Shown here piece by piece: positions 50,872 to 61,305 of a stretch of 64,000 bases of DNA (position 1 is its first letter; each line of letters starts with the position of its first letter). Position numbers and translations under genes: made by a program. A model generated the notes under the pieces. The model worked only from the letters and a program-made list of their open reading frames with translations. It made no database searches and was not told the origin of the DNA. Origin of the DNA: Trichomonas vaginalis G3 (Eukaryota > Parabasalia > Trichomonadida > Trichomonadidae); contig NC_067206.1 in NCBI RefSeq assembly GCF_026262505.1, positions 19,613,319 to 19,677,318 of the forward strand, in the 5' to 3' direction.

Positions 50872-51552
50872 ATATTGCCTGATGAATAGACAATATCTGT
50901 CGATTAAAAATTATCAAATTCTATATAAAATATCTTATTTTTACACAAAAATTAATTTATTTTAAAAATAATATATATTAATCACATAACCGACACATTG
51001 ACCTTTTTGGACTCTACACTATCCTCCCTATGACGACAAGCATACTTTTTGGCATCATTTTTACATTTTTCATACAATTTCTATATCAAAATGGATCAAG
51101 TTGATTTAAAAGCAATTGTAAATTGCTCAAACCCTGATCTCTATACTAATCATTCAGTTAACATCACAAATTCAATTAATTATGAAAAAAAATTGGATGC
51201 ACGTAATTGTTTCGGAATTGAATCTCTTCACACTTTTGTATCTATCATTCTCTCTTGTAAAAAAAAGAAAAATTGGATTTGACTGTGTCAAATCCTCTCT
51301 CTAACAAAGTGGACTTTACATGGCAAATTTTAAATGTGTGTAAAGTCCACTTTGATGAGTTTCAGGTACTGACAATTCATTAATATCAATTACCATAATA
51401 TCAATAATTTATCTTCACAATTAATGAAGTTACTAAAGTCTTAATGGTATAAGTCGTACAACTTAGTCTTACTGTCACGCTTGTAGTACTTTGCTTCAGC
51501 CTCAGCCCTACGATCAATCTTTTTTACATAAATGGGTAGAAATTCATAGAAT
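50872..51552. other. Right flank of the Maverick
   Basis: Noncoding. A small hairpin at about 51,279-51,296 (GGATTTGAC/GTCAAATCC) and a 16-bp-stem hairpin at 51,305-51,354 (CAAAGTGGACTTTACA arms) are of the array type. Confidence 0.55.
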
Positions 51553-52899
51553 CTACTTCATCTGGTGTAAAATCGCACATTTGCCAAGATTTTTGCCATA
51601 AACCCGATCGTTGGGGTCAACTTTAGTGTCCTCAGGATATTCTTCTGGTAAATCAGGTTCATCTTCTTCAGTGTCAGAATATTCACCGTAAACAGACTTA
51701 TCCTCCTTAATTGTTACAGCCAACAGTTCCATGCGATGATCCTTCTCACTTCGTGTCACCATTGGCAACGCACCACTGGTAGTTTTGACAGCTTCAAGCT
51801 CCAATGGTTGGGGGTTATAATCGGTGACTTGAAGCTGTTCCCAATGGTGTTAATCCGTTGGAAAACATCAATGAGATATTTCTTCAGGGATTTCGCAATT
51901 TGTAGGCTAGAATGCCGGATTGAAGGTTCTGCGATGATTTCATCAAGTTCTTGAATGGCTTCCTTATATAATGGCCAAACATATCTCCTTCAATGGACGG
52001 ATAGTACGCTCAAAATATTGAAGAGTTAATGGAATTCCATTTCGTAAATTCAATATCTTATTATATTATTAATCAGATGTGCCGAGCATCTGATGCAAAC
52101 TGTCTTGAGTCCTGGTACAATGCACCACAACGACGCCAATGATAGATGTCCTTCACCTGTGTGGATGTTCTATCTCTCACACTGCTTCAATTCTTTCCTT
52201 CAATAAGTGTTCTTTAAGATCATGACAAGTGCCTTGCATGTGTTTACCATGAGCAGTGCTAGATTGATTAAGTGAGCCACGCACCGTATGTAAACGGTTT
52301 GTATGCTGGGATATAGCGCTCCACATCTCTTCCAATGGCAGAGGCCTTTCACTTGAGCAGGATCTCCATCTCCGATGATAGCTCCAACGAGATCACGAGG
52401 TTTTTTCCATGTGTCCCACTGATTTTTATAATCCCGGAAGTTACTGCCGTCGCACACCCAAGTTTCAACGTAGTAATGGTTCGCCTCTTTGGTAGGATTT
52501 GATACCATCGCAAAAAACATTTTCTGCTTCCATGCGAGGCACCATCAACCGTGATGGTATGATATTGCATTCTGGTGATTATCAAAGCAACATTTGGAAA
52601 TATCAATTTTTCAAAGCAGATGATGGCGTCGCGAATTGTCTCATGTGAATAATTATATATATTTTTCTTCGCCCCAGCAATATGGTATAAAGAATTAAGT
52701 AAATAAATAAAAAATGATCAGATACTCTGTTAATAGACAAATCTGTTTGGACTAAAATGGCGACTAAGCATTGTAAAATTTGATCTGTCCTGACTCTTTG
52801 TTTCAGTTTATATGGATTCGTGTCCATTTCAAGTCTATCTAAATGAGTATGATGATGGTTGAATTCACTAGATTTGGGAAAATTCACGCATTTCTCCAA
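51553..52899 (-). mobile_element. hAT transposase relic 2
   Basis: From right to left: a helical segment with DQILQCLVAILVQTDLSINR (upstream of the hAT core); ITVDGASHGSRKCF; VGAIIGDGDPAQVKGL; then YPSIQTVYIRCVAHLINLAL, the hAT D...C..H-x-N-L-A-L block. It ends with an acidic stretch (YSDTEEDEPDLPEEYPEDTK), near where hAT transposases have a dimerisation region. Several frame changes and stops; no ends or target duplication seen. Confidence 0.65.
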
Positions 52900-53357
52900 C
52901 TTTTTAGTATATTGATTGAACTGATAATGTAAACAATTGCAATAATTGCTTGACTTTTCTTGATTTTTCTTATCGGGAACATATGCTGCAAGGAAATAAA
53001 TTCTATAATCTTATGTTGTATGGAAATAGAAGTTTACACAATAGGGAGTGATAGAGGAACCTTGATAGTTTTGTTCCTTCTCATATATCGAAAAATTCAT
53101 CATTAATATGGCCGGAGAAGTTTTCCAATTGAAGAAGGACTGATCCCCAATAATCTTTTCTTACTGTCTTGATTGTGACATCTGGAATAAAGCAGTAATT
53201 AAACCATCTGTTGAAAATACCTGTTGTAACAAAACCGGATGCTTTATATATATAAAATAAAACTTTTGATTTTATTTTGTGAATTCCTTATTAGAGTAAA
53301 TGATTTTTTTTCAAAAAATCAGATATATATATCGTAGTGAAATAGAACAAGAGATAA
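52900..53357. other. AT-rich noncoding DNA
   Basis: Nothing recognised. Confidence 0.35.
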
Positions 53358-53612
53358 TTATTGATGATTAAAATTGAGACGAGGATAAAAGTTTAGATCG
53401 TACTTAGCTTTTATTTCGTGAATGATTGGTAACAAATTTGTTCCAATAGGAGTTTCTGGTCTTCCGACCTTTTTTGGATTTAAACCAAGTTCTTGCCATT
53501 TTAATAATAATTTTTTCTACCGATGTGCAAATCTTTTGCCAATAGAATATTCAAGATATGCCGTAATATAAATCTGATTTTCATTTGGCATATCCACTTC
53601 TTGTCTTTCCAT
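53358..53612 (-). pseudogene. Transposase N-terminal scrap with one in-frame stop
   Basis: 85 codons from ATG 53610-53612 (MERQEVDMPNENQIYITAYL) to TAA, crossed by one TAG near the middle. After the stop it reads WQELGLNPKKVGRPETPIGT and IIHEIKAKYDLNFYPRLNF, a helix-turn-helix-like region with a GRP (AT-hook-like) motif. It could be the DNA-binding part of the pogo-like family seen at 27.7 kb. Tentative. Confidence 0.4.
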
Positions 53613-54519
53613 TTTTTTTGAATGAATTTATACAAATAAACTTATAAAACACAAAATTATTATTTTATAATATAAATCATAAATAATACACCCAATATGT
53701 AAAGTGTCAAAAATGAATTGAACCGAATTTTCATGCATTACAGAAATTATAATATATTTTTAAATGATAATGCAAAACAAGCTCAAAAAAGCAATGATTA
53801 TTCGATGAATATTCGTGATTTATCAAAAAATCAAATTTCTGATATATTGCAGCGTTAATTTATCCATGGATAAATGATAAACATTATTTCAAACGTCCAT
53901 TTTCAAAAGAATATTGAATATATTATTCAAAAAAAATTAAATACATCATTTCATTTTTAATGAATACACCTACACAAGGATTCTTTCATATATATGAAAA
54001 GAACAAGTTCCATAGGCCTGCTTCATCACAAGCATCTAGCTGTTGATGCTGGCCAGGAAGGCTCAGATAATTATTTTGATATTATCATTGCAAATCCACG
54101 GGGATATGCCATGTGAGGTGAAAATCCTCATACCACGAATGTCCGACCAAACAAGAGCTCATGATAGGTTAAGTTCTGAGGGCTCGAATACCCATTAGCC
54201 TAGACATAGTCAACAGATGATGCTATTATAGACAGAAAAAAATCTTTGAGTTATATAAAGTATCTCATTTCAATATTATACTAAATTTCTGAGATAATAG
54301 CAGGGTGTATCATATTTGTCCTATATATACGGGTGGCACATATAGTATGTGTATATTTTAAGTATTTATTTAGAATAAATTATGAGATTGTCAAATTTGA
54401 TCGACAATCATATGTGTTAATATGGTGGTGTGGTTTGGATAGTTTGGGTTATATGGATCAAATGTGATCAACAGAATTAGTGCAGGATTGAGGAAAGATT
54501 GGAAATTATTTGTCCCAGT
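53613..54519. other. Noncoding DNA with transposon scrap
   Basis: Around 54,110-54,160 a segment (GTGAGGTGAAAATCCTCATA) recurs inverted near 58,895 and in a weaker form near 15,535. No gene. Confidence 0.4.
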
Positions 54520-55250
54520 TTTCCGATCTGAGTGCACAAATGCAGGGTCTTGCCTTGGCACCCTGCATCTATGTACTCAGATCGGGAAAAGCTTGCACTT
54601 TTGTTCCGCGATGTGACATCGCGGACAAAGTTTCCGATCTGAGTGCACAAATGCAGGGTCTTGCCTTGGCACCCTGCATCTATGTACTCAGATCGGGAAA
54701 AGCTTGCACTTTTGTTCCGCGATGTGACATCGCGGACAAAGTTTCCGATCTGAGTGCACAAATGCAGGGTCTTGCCTTGGCACCCTGCATCTATGTACTC
54801 AGATCGGGAAAAGCTTGCACTTTTGTTCCGCGATGTGACATCGCGGACAAAGTTTCCGATCTGAGTGCACAAATGCAGGGTCTTGCCTTGGCACCCTGCA
54901 TCTATGTACTCAGATCGGGAAAAGCTTGCACTTTGTGACACGAATGTCACATTCGAAATTTGTTTCTCGAAAGGAGTTTACAATTACAATAGACTATCCC
55001 ATTATATTGTAATTGTAAACTCCTTTCGAGAAAAGCTTTCACTTTGTGACACGAATGTCACATTCGAAATTTGTTTCTCGAAAGGAGTTTACAATTACAA
55101 TACACTGTCCTATTGTATTGTAATTGTAAACTCCTTTCGAGAAAAGCTTTCACTTTGTGGCACGAATGTCACATTCGAAATTTGTTTCTCGAAAGGAGTT
55201 TACAAATGCAATACACTATCCCATTATATTGTATTGGTAAACTCCTTTGT
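54520..55250. repeat. Hairpin array E: seven 111-bp units in two subfamilies
   Basis: Four near-identical units start at 54520, 54631, 54742 and 54853; in phase with them, a second sequence repeats at 54920, 55031 and 55142, also at 111 bp. Each unit holds a long hairpin and a short one. Long stems: CCGATCTGAG...GCAGGGT arms (26 bp, three mismatches) in the first family, and a perfect 26-bp stem (CTCGAAAGGAGTTTACAATT...) in the second. The short stem in the first family is CCGCGATG/CATCGCGG. As 111 is 37 codons, frames stay open on both strands by chance; these are not genes. Confidence 0.95.
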
Positions 55251-56199
55251 TGTAATACTTCTTTATATTAATATATCAATATCAAAATATTTCTAAACTT
55301 CCTCTAATATACTTTATTTTATGGCAGTCCCAATGGGAACCGCGGTAATTTACCGAGGTTTCCGCACACCGGTTCCTTTTTTTAGGAATTTTTTAGATTA
55401 AAAAATATGCTTTGTAATCGGCAAAAATTTGGAAATATTCTGACGACAATAAATCTGGGAATAGTATTTTAAATACGAGAACAACCTATTTAAAAGTGTT
55501 TCGCTCGATTTTGTATAATTTCAAATTTTCGCATATAGCTTTCCGTGAATTACCGTGATTTTACCGCCACATCAATAGTTTACGACACTTTTTCCGTAAA
55601 TTGAGTAGTTTACTGCACTTTTTCCGTAAAATTGAGTTACGGGAATCCGTAAGATTACCGTACCTCACTTCTAGTTGAAAATAGCATTAGTATATAATAA
55701 ATAGATATATTATTTATATTTTTGATTTTGAATTACGGAAAAAGTGAGTTCAGAACTTCCAATTATTATTTGATTAATTATGTTAAAAATACTATAAGGA
55801 ATTAAAATACATAATGTTGAAATTTGAATTACGGAAAAGGTGAGGGTGAAAGTGAAGTGAAAAAGTAAGATATTTTTTGTTGAAATAATCATAGTTGTAC
55901 AATTTTGAAACTATATGTAAAGCTATAAATTGAATAAATTCAAAAACAAAAATTGTTTATTCTTATTAATAAATTTATATTAATCAATATTTGAACAACC
56001 CGTAATTAAAATTGAATTCCTCTTAAAATTTAATCCATACGTTAATTTTTATTTTGCTCGGCGAATGCCGAGCTTCCCTACTTCGCTTGTCATTCCTTCA
56101 AAAACTCTAATCTCATCGCACTTACAAACATCATGATTTGATGTATTGTCGAGAAATCTTAGACTTGTTTGTCATTTGATTATAGCATTTGAAAGTCAT
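55251..56199. other. Noncoding DNA with short inverted repeats
   Basis: CACTTTTTCCGTAAATTGA-like segments at about 55,587 and 55,616 are inverted relative to GAATTACGGAAAAAGTGAG at about 55,729 and 55,827. They could be ends of a small non-autonomous element. A tight hairpin GCTCGGCGAATGCCGAGC lies near 56,056-56,075. No gene. Confidence 0.5.
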
Positions 56200-56860
56200 C
56201 TCGAAAATCGATTAACAAGACAATTTCCCAAACATCTACATACAAGTAGATGATGGTAAACCCATTAGAGTTGTTTTGCTATGATTCCTCCAATCTTATG
56301 ATGAGAAAAATCATATCAAAACAGCTCTAATCGAACATTCTACACAGCTTAGCATCCAGCTAGTTCCAAGTAATGCGATTACAACATCAACGGCCAAAGC
56401 CTTTCAGAGTCCTTTAATCATTTCTTCTCATCTCAATGTGAAGTGGCCCCAAACGAACTACAAGCTGACGTTACAACGCATTACAACCCGGTTAATACGA
56501 GCATATACATTAGAGCTGCTTTGTTATGATCTCCCTCATCAATTGATGAGATCTCATTATGAAGCAGCTCCAATCGAACTAAAAACCTACATACAAATGA
56601 GTGAAAACAAACTCATTAGAGTTGTGTTGCTTTGATTTCTCTCATCAGAAGATGAGAGATACCAGAACAAAACAACTCTAATCAAACTTTCTACACAACT
56701 CAGCACAGTATCAATGCAAAGTAATGCGTCAGTATCGTTAACAAGCAAAGTTGTTTCGGGTCCTTCCATTTTGGAAGAATTCGGAACAACTTTGCGAATT
56801 GATAGTGTAAACCCATATACATGAAAGCGTGCATGCATAAAGACAGGTATTGTCAGCAAT
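56200..56860. repeat. Hairpin array D
   Basis: Degenerate array. Clear stems at 56,262-56,331 (ATTAGAGTTGTTTTG arm), 56,509-56,575 (ATTAGAGCTGCTTTG arm), 56,613-56,693 (ATTAGAGTTGTGTTG arm) and a shorter one at 56,742-56,794 (CAAAGTTGTTTCGGG arm). The three long stems are variants of one sequence whose two arms changed together at several sites. Confidence 0.7.
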
Positions 56861-57019
56861 GACTACCTGCCCAGCTATGAGTGATCAGAGAATTACCATC
56901 TCAGGCTTTTTGAGAACGTTTCAGCCAGGACCCTCGTATGTTGACTGTGAGAAAGGCATCCTTTATCTGAAATAGATGCTTTTCCAACAATCAAATTCGA
57001 AGATCTTCGACGTTGTTGT

Positions 57020-57103
57020 AAAAAGAGAAGGAGAAGGAAAGAAGAGGAAGGAGAGGAAGAAGGAAAGGAAAAGAAGAAGAAAAAAAAAGAAAAAAAAGAA
57101 GGA
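57020..57103 (+). repeat. Polypurine tract, 84 bases
   Basis: Unbroken run of A and G. A small GC hairpin (GGCGGCGGAGCCGCC, 57,138-57,152) follows. No gene. Confidence 0.85.
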
Positions 57104-57495
57104 CATATTAAATATAATGCGCACTTAATAGTGCCGAGGCGGCGGAGCCGCCGAGGCGCGATTTTTTTGACCCTATATTACCGCACGGCAATGTTTTTCT
57201 CGATTTTGTACAGCCCTACTTTATTTCTCATCATGATTCTAAATACTCATACTATTCAAATATAGTTTTTTTCAAATCTCTATTTTTCATATCAAAATTG
57301 TTATTTTTTCTTTCAAATTTCAAATTTTGAATTTTTTTTTGGAAATTTTTATTCAATTTTATGTTTATTTTATCATATTCTTATTATATAGTATTATTAT
57401 TCATATTTATTGTTTTAATTTTTCAATGCATATGATAATTTCTTATTCAATTTTTAAACGCATAGGCTCATCCCATCAAAACATTCAATTCAAAA

Positions 57496-58496
57496 CTCTG
57501 GCCTTCATCGAGGCCAGAGCTCGCAATTCATATTCTCAAAGCCAAGTTCCTCGACGGTCGTCCTCATTAGGCACTATCCGAGAGGAACTTGGCTTTGAAT
57601 GAAAATTACAAGCTCTGGCCTCAGGAAAAGCCAGAGCTTCGCATACCATCCTCGGGGCCGGCTTCCTCAAAGACCGCCCTGATTCGGGGCGGCCGGAGAG
57701 GAATCCAGTCCCGAGAGAACGTCCCTACGAAGCTCTGGCCTTTACTGAGGCTAGGGCCCGCACAATACATCCTCAGGGCTGAGTTTTGCGAAGATCGTCG
57801 ATCATGTCGACGGTCTCGCAAGAACTCGGCCCTGAAAGACATACAAATACAGGCTCTGGCCCAAGCAAAGGCCAGGGCTTCGTTTTAAATACCCAGGGCC
57901 GGCTTTCTCAAATGCCGCCCTTATCCCGGGCGTCAGGAGAGGAATCCGGCCCTGGGAGCAACCAAATACGAAGCTCTGGCCCAAGCAAAGGCCAGGGCCA
58001 GCACAATTCATCCTCAGGGCCGAGTATGAGGGAGATCGTCCACATCATTGACGATCTTCTCTCATCTCGGCCCTGAAAGAGAGAAATATACAGGCTATGA
58101 CCTTTGCTAAGGCCATAGCCTCGCTTACAATCTACTTTGCCGAATTCCGGGAGATCCTCCAAATCACGGCGCTTTTCCCTGAGATTCGGCAAAAGCATTT
58201 AAAATACAGCTACTGAAAGCCAAGAAGGGGGTCCTGACCTCGAGAAAGGGCCCCCTTCCTGGCCTTTCTGAGGAACTTTGGTTCGCATTGCGAGTGTCTG
58301 CTGCATCTTTGGATTGGAGCAGCAGACACTCGCAATTTTGGATCATCACAAGTGCATTTGTGATTGAAGAATGCACTTGTGATGACTTTGGTGCAATTTC
58401 GAGAGAATTCTCTATTGATCATGATAAGTGCACTATAGCATCATATGTGCACTTACCATGATCAATAGACTTATTCTCTCGCTGCATTCGCCGAAA
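57496..58496. repeat. Hairpin array G, GC-rich, about 120-bp units
   Basis: Short stems (AGCTCTGGCC...GGCCAGAGCT type) start near 57,496, 57,611, 57,731, 57,852, 57,971 and 58,091, about 120 bp apart. Between them are long stems at about 57,536-57,600, 57,650-57,715, 57,775-57,840, 57,895-57,955, 58,010-58,078 and 58,135-58,200, each with a different sequence but matched arms (for example CAGGGCCGAG/CTCGGCCCTG). Further stems reach 58,496 (GCGAGTGTCTGCTGC; AAGTGCATTTGTGATGA-like; TATTGATCATGATAAGTGCA). Markedly richer in G and C than its surroundings. Confidence 0.9.
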
Positions 58497-58499
58497 GAA

Positions 58500-58928
58500 C
58501 AAGAAGACATTCGCAATCACATCTCAACTTGAATAAAACTTTAATATTTCTTTATAATAGTACTCTACTCATTCATAAATTCACCAATAATATGTTGTGA
58601 CACAATTTTTATATTTATATTTAGATATTTGAATTAGTTATATAAGATGTCATACTATAAGTTGTGAGATATTCATATATTACATATATACTATTGTTAT
58701 ATAAAGGCTATATAATATGCGCATAAGAATATTTTATCTAAATATTGATTTCTGATAAATTTATAATGTGAATAACTTGGGTCCAAAAATATTTTCCCTT
58801 CATTGTTATACGAATAGATGCGCACATATATAGGGCATCTGACCCTAAAAGATTAGGTCTGAATATCAATCTTTGTCCATTCATAATGAAAAAAAGGACA
58901 TTCGTGGTATGGAGAAATTTCACCTCAC
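58500..58928. other. AT-rich noncoding DNA before hAT relic 3
   Basis: No gene. The end (about 58,885-58,925) carries the dispersed segment also seen inverted near 54,115. Confidence 0.4.
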
Positions 58929-60273
58929 ATGGTAATCCCCCCAAATCCACGTTCGAATCTTCCACGATTAGTGTATGATAGCGTTAAAACTTTTGCCGAC
59001 GAATTGCGAAAGGCACTAAATAAATTGATCTCGGATGGTTTCATCATTACAGGCATTGTAAGTGATAATCTACGTACACAGATCAATACAATTCAAGAAA
59101 CAATAAAGGATTTTCCTGGAATCGTTCATGTTCCATGCGGCTGTCACACACTCCAGCTTGCTCTTGAAGATGTTGACATTGAGTTTGACATAAACAGTGC
59201 CAAAGAAGTCATGGAGTTGGGTCTCTAAGTTCTTCAATAGAAAACATGCACATAATTTAATGGAGATTGCACCTCTTCGCCGGTGTCCGACAAGATGGAG
59301 TAACCTATTCGCAATTGCTGAATGAATTGTAGCTAATCGTGATATTTTGATCCAATTTTGATCCACTGGACGTGCATATTATATAAAAGATTTCCAAGAT
59401 GAGTCCATGGAACAATGGGAAACAACAATCAATGCAGTTGTCAAATCAGCTCCTCTACTTTACTGCTTACTACTTCCATTTGCCAAGATGACTGAGATCA
59501 TTAAAGGCGATCACATCGGCGCTTTTGAAATTCATGGTTTTATGATGAGTGCAATTGGTGTACTTCGCTCAATTGTTGATCAATTCAGTTTTATTGCACC
59601 ATACGCAGCCCAACTTATTGATTGTGTCTGTAATAGATTAAATTCAAAAGCATCTGGTCTTCTCTTAAATATAATGCATGATCTCAGTCCAAAAGGAAAG
59701 GAGGTCAACATCAAATTGTACAGTTTAAATGAAAGCGCAGATTCATATGAGAGAGACAAGATTTGGCTTGCATACTATCCAATCGAAATCACTGAAAAAG
59801 AGCAGAATCTTCTAAACCTTTGTTGCGAAAATGTTAATCTTGAAGATTCCATCAAAGATTTCATACTTGAAGGTTTTGAAGAAGGAAAGCATGAAATGGA
59901 AGCTGAAGAAGCTGCGCACAATGGAGAATCTCATCCATTGAGAGATCCTGCACCACACTTCGAACATCCAGTTGAAAGGGAATATCCAAATCCCGCTGCT
60001 CAAAGTACAGAGGAACGTATTATTGTAACAGAAAATGCACCATTTGCACATGAGCCGGACTTACCAACTCCATCCACACGCAAGAGACAACTTCAAATTA
60101 TTGATTTCTTTTGCAACCTACCACATCCTGTGGATACGCCTGGTAACACTACACCTCTCTTGGTTGGTCCCCCAGGCCCTGAACTTGGATCAATTCTTGA
60201 CGACCAACCACCTCTTGTTTTTCCATCAAGAACGATATTAAAATGCAAATATAAGCATACCATTATGCAGTAG
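58929..60273 (+). mobile_element. hAT transposase relic 3
   Basis: First piece (58,929-59,228): SVKTFADELRKALNKLISDG, then GIVSDNLRTQINTIQETIKD, then PGIVHVPCGCHTLQLALEDV, the hAT D...C..H-x-L-Q-L-A-L block. A linker in another frame has RRCPTRWSNLFAIAE-like sequence (the P-T-R-W block). The second piece (59,407-60,273, 288 codons open) begins MEQWETTINAVVKSAPLLYC, has the helical domain of hAT transposases, then a Glu/Pro-rich tail. It keeps more of the gene than the other two hAT relics, but is still broken by at least two frame changes and has no typical C-terminal dimerisation block. Confidence 0.7.
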
Positions 60274-61047
60274 TTTGCGAACATATACTATGCTGATGAA
60301 AGTTGGTCTCTAATTCGAAACATGAATCTGTCAAATTGACGTTCCATCTTATTTTAATCGATATTCAATACAAATGAATTGGTATTATAATAGTATCGAC
60401 TATAACTAGGTATATTATCGCAGAATTACTTCAATTTATTTTAATATTTCATCATTTTTTAGTTTCAATGCTGATTTGTTCTTTATCTTGTAAACTATAG
60501 TTATTTTATATCTTCGGGTATTATCCTATTCAATTTGCAATTTGCTTCTTTTATTAGAAAAATTATTGAAACAAATCCGAATTATGCATATAACTTTGAT
60601 GAATCTAATATCGAAGTTAATGAGAAATCGGTGAAAATTATTCATAGAGGAGAAGCACCAGTTGTTGAAATTAAGCATCATATTTATAATTCCAGCTTTT
60701 CATAAGAATAAGTGATTATTCATGCATGACTTTAATTCTGTTGACGAAAATAGGTTAGGGTCAAGTTTTTTGTTTAAGTTTGAAAGATAATATTGTAAAT
60801 ATTGATATTTCTTAGTAAAGTTAAACTTATTTTATGCATACTAAGTAAGTTACATGGTAATCGTTACAAGTTTTGCCGGAAAAATTGCCAAATATTAATG
60901 ATTGGAGGACCAAATGCGTTATTTATGTATTCTGATATGAAGTGGATTATAATTGAGTTTAGTCATTTTTTGTGTTTAGTCATGGGCTATAGCCCATACG
61001 AATATCATGTTTTTTAGAATAAAAAAGTGACAAAAATTCCACAAAAT
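60274..61047. other. AT-rich noncoding DNA
   Basis: No supported gene. An acidic helical scrap near 60,565-60,700 reads ETNPNYAYNFDESNIEVNEK but is short and stops at both sides. Confidence 0.35.
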
Positions 61048-61131
61048 TAGCAATTTATGGGTGTTTTCAGAAAAATGCGAAGGGAATGTTGGCGACCGAG
61101 CATTTATCTGAAAATGCCCATAAATTCGCAA
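61048..61131. repeat. Imperfect hairpin of about 30 bp stem
   Basis: Arms around AATTTATGGGTGTTTTCAG and its complement, with G:T-type mismatches, loop of about 25 bases. It lies about 175 bases upstream of the long frame at 61,306 and may mark the edge of that element. Confidence 0.7.
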
Positions 61132-61233
61132 TTCTGATTTCAAATGTGAATCGCAAAAATTTTGGGGCGTACGATAAATTTATCGTCAAAAAATAAAAAA
61201 TCATATACACATGAAATAAAAAAAAAAGGTATT

Positions 61234-61264
61234 GGGGCTTCCAGGGCTGCGCCCCTCTAGCCCC
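61234..61264. repeat. GC-rich nested hairpin
   Basis: Outer GGGGCT/AGCCCC and inner AGGG/CCCT around GCTGCGCC. Similar in style to the GC-rich hairpins of the Maverick, just upstream of a long frame. Confidence 0.6.
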
Positions 61265-61305
61265 GAAGATGTTTAGTATAAAACCGCTTTTTAACTTCAC
61301 TTAAA

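Noticed and set aside
54477-54950. Repetitive 142-157 residue frames on both strands
   Set aside because: The 111-bp hairpin unit is a multiple of three, so frames stay open by arithmetic on both strands; the protein texture is meaningless.
57589-58422. Several overlapping frames in the GC-rich array
   Set aside because: They arise from hairpin array G, where high GC content removes stops; no family similarity and all strands open alike.
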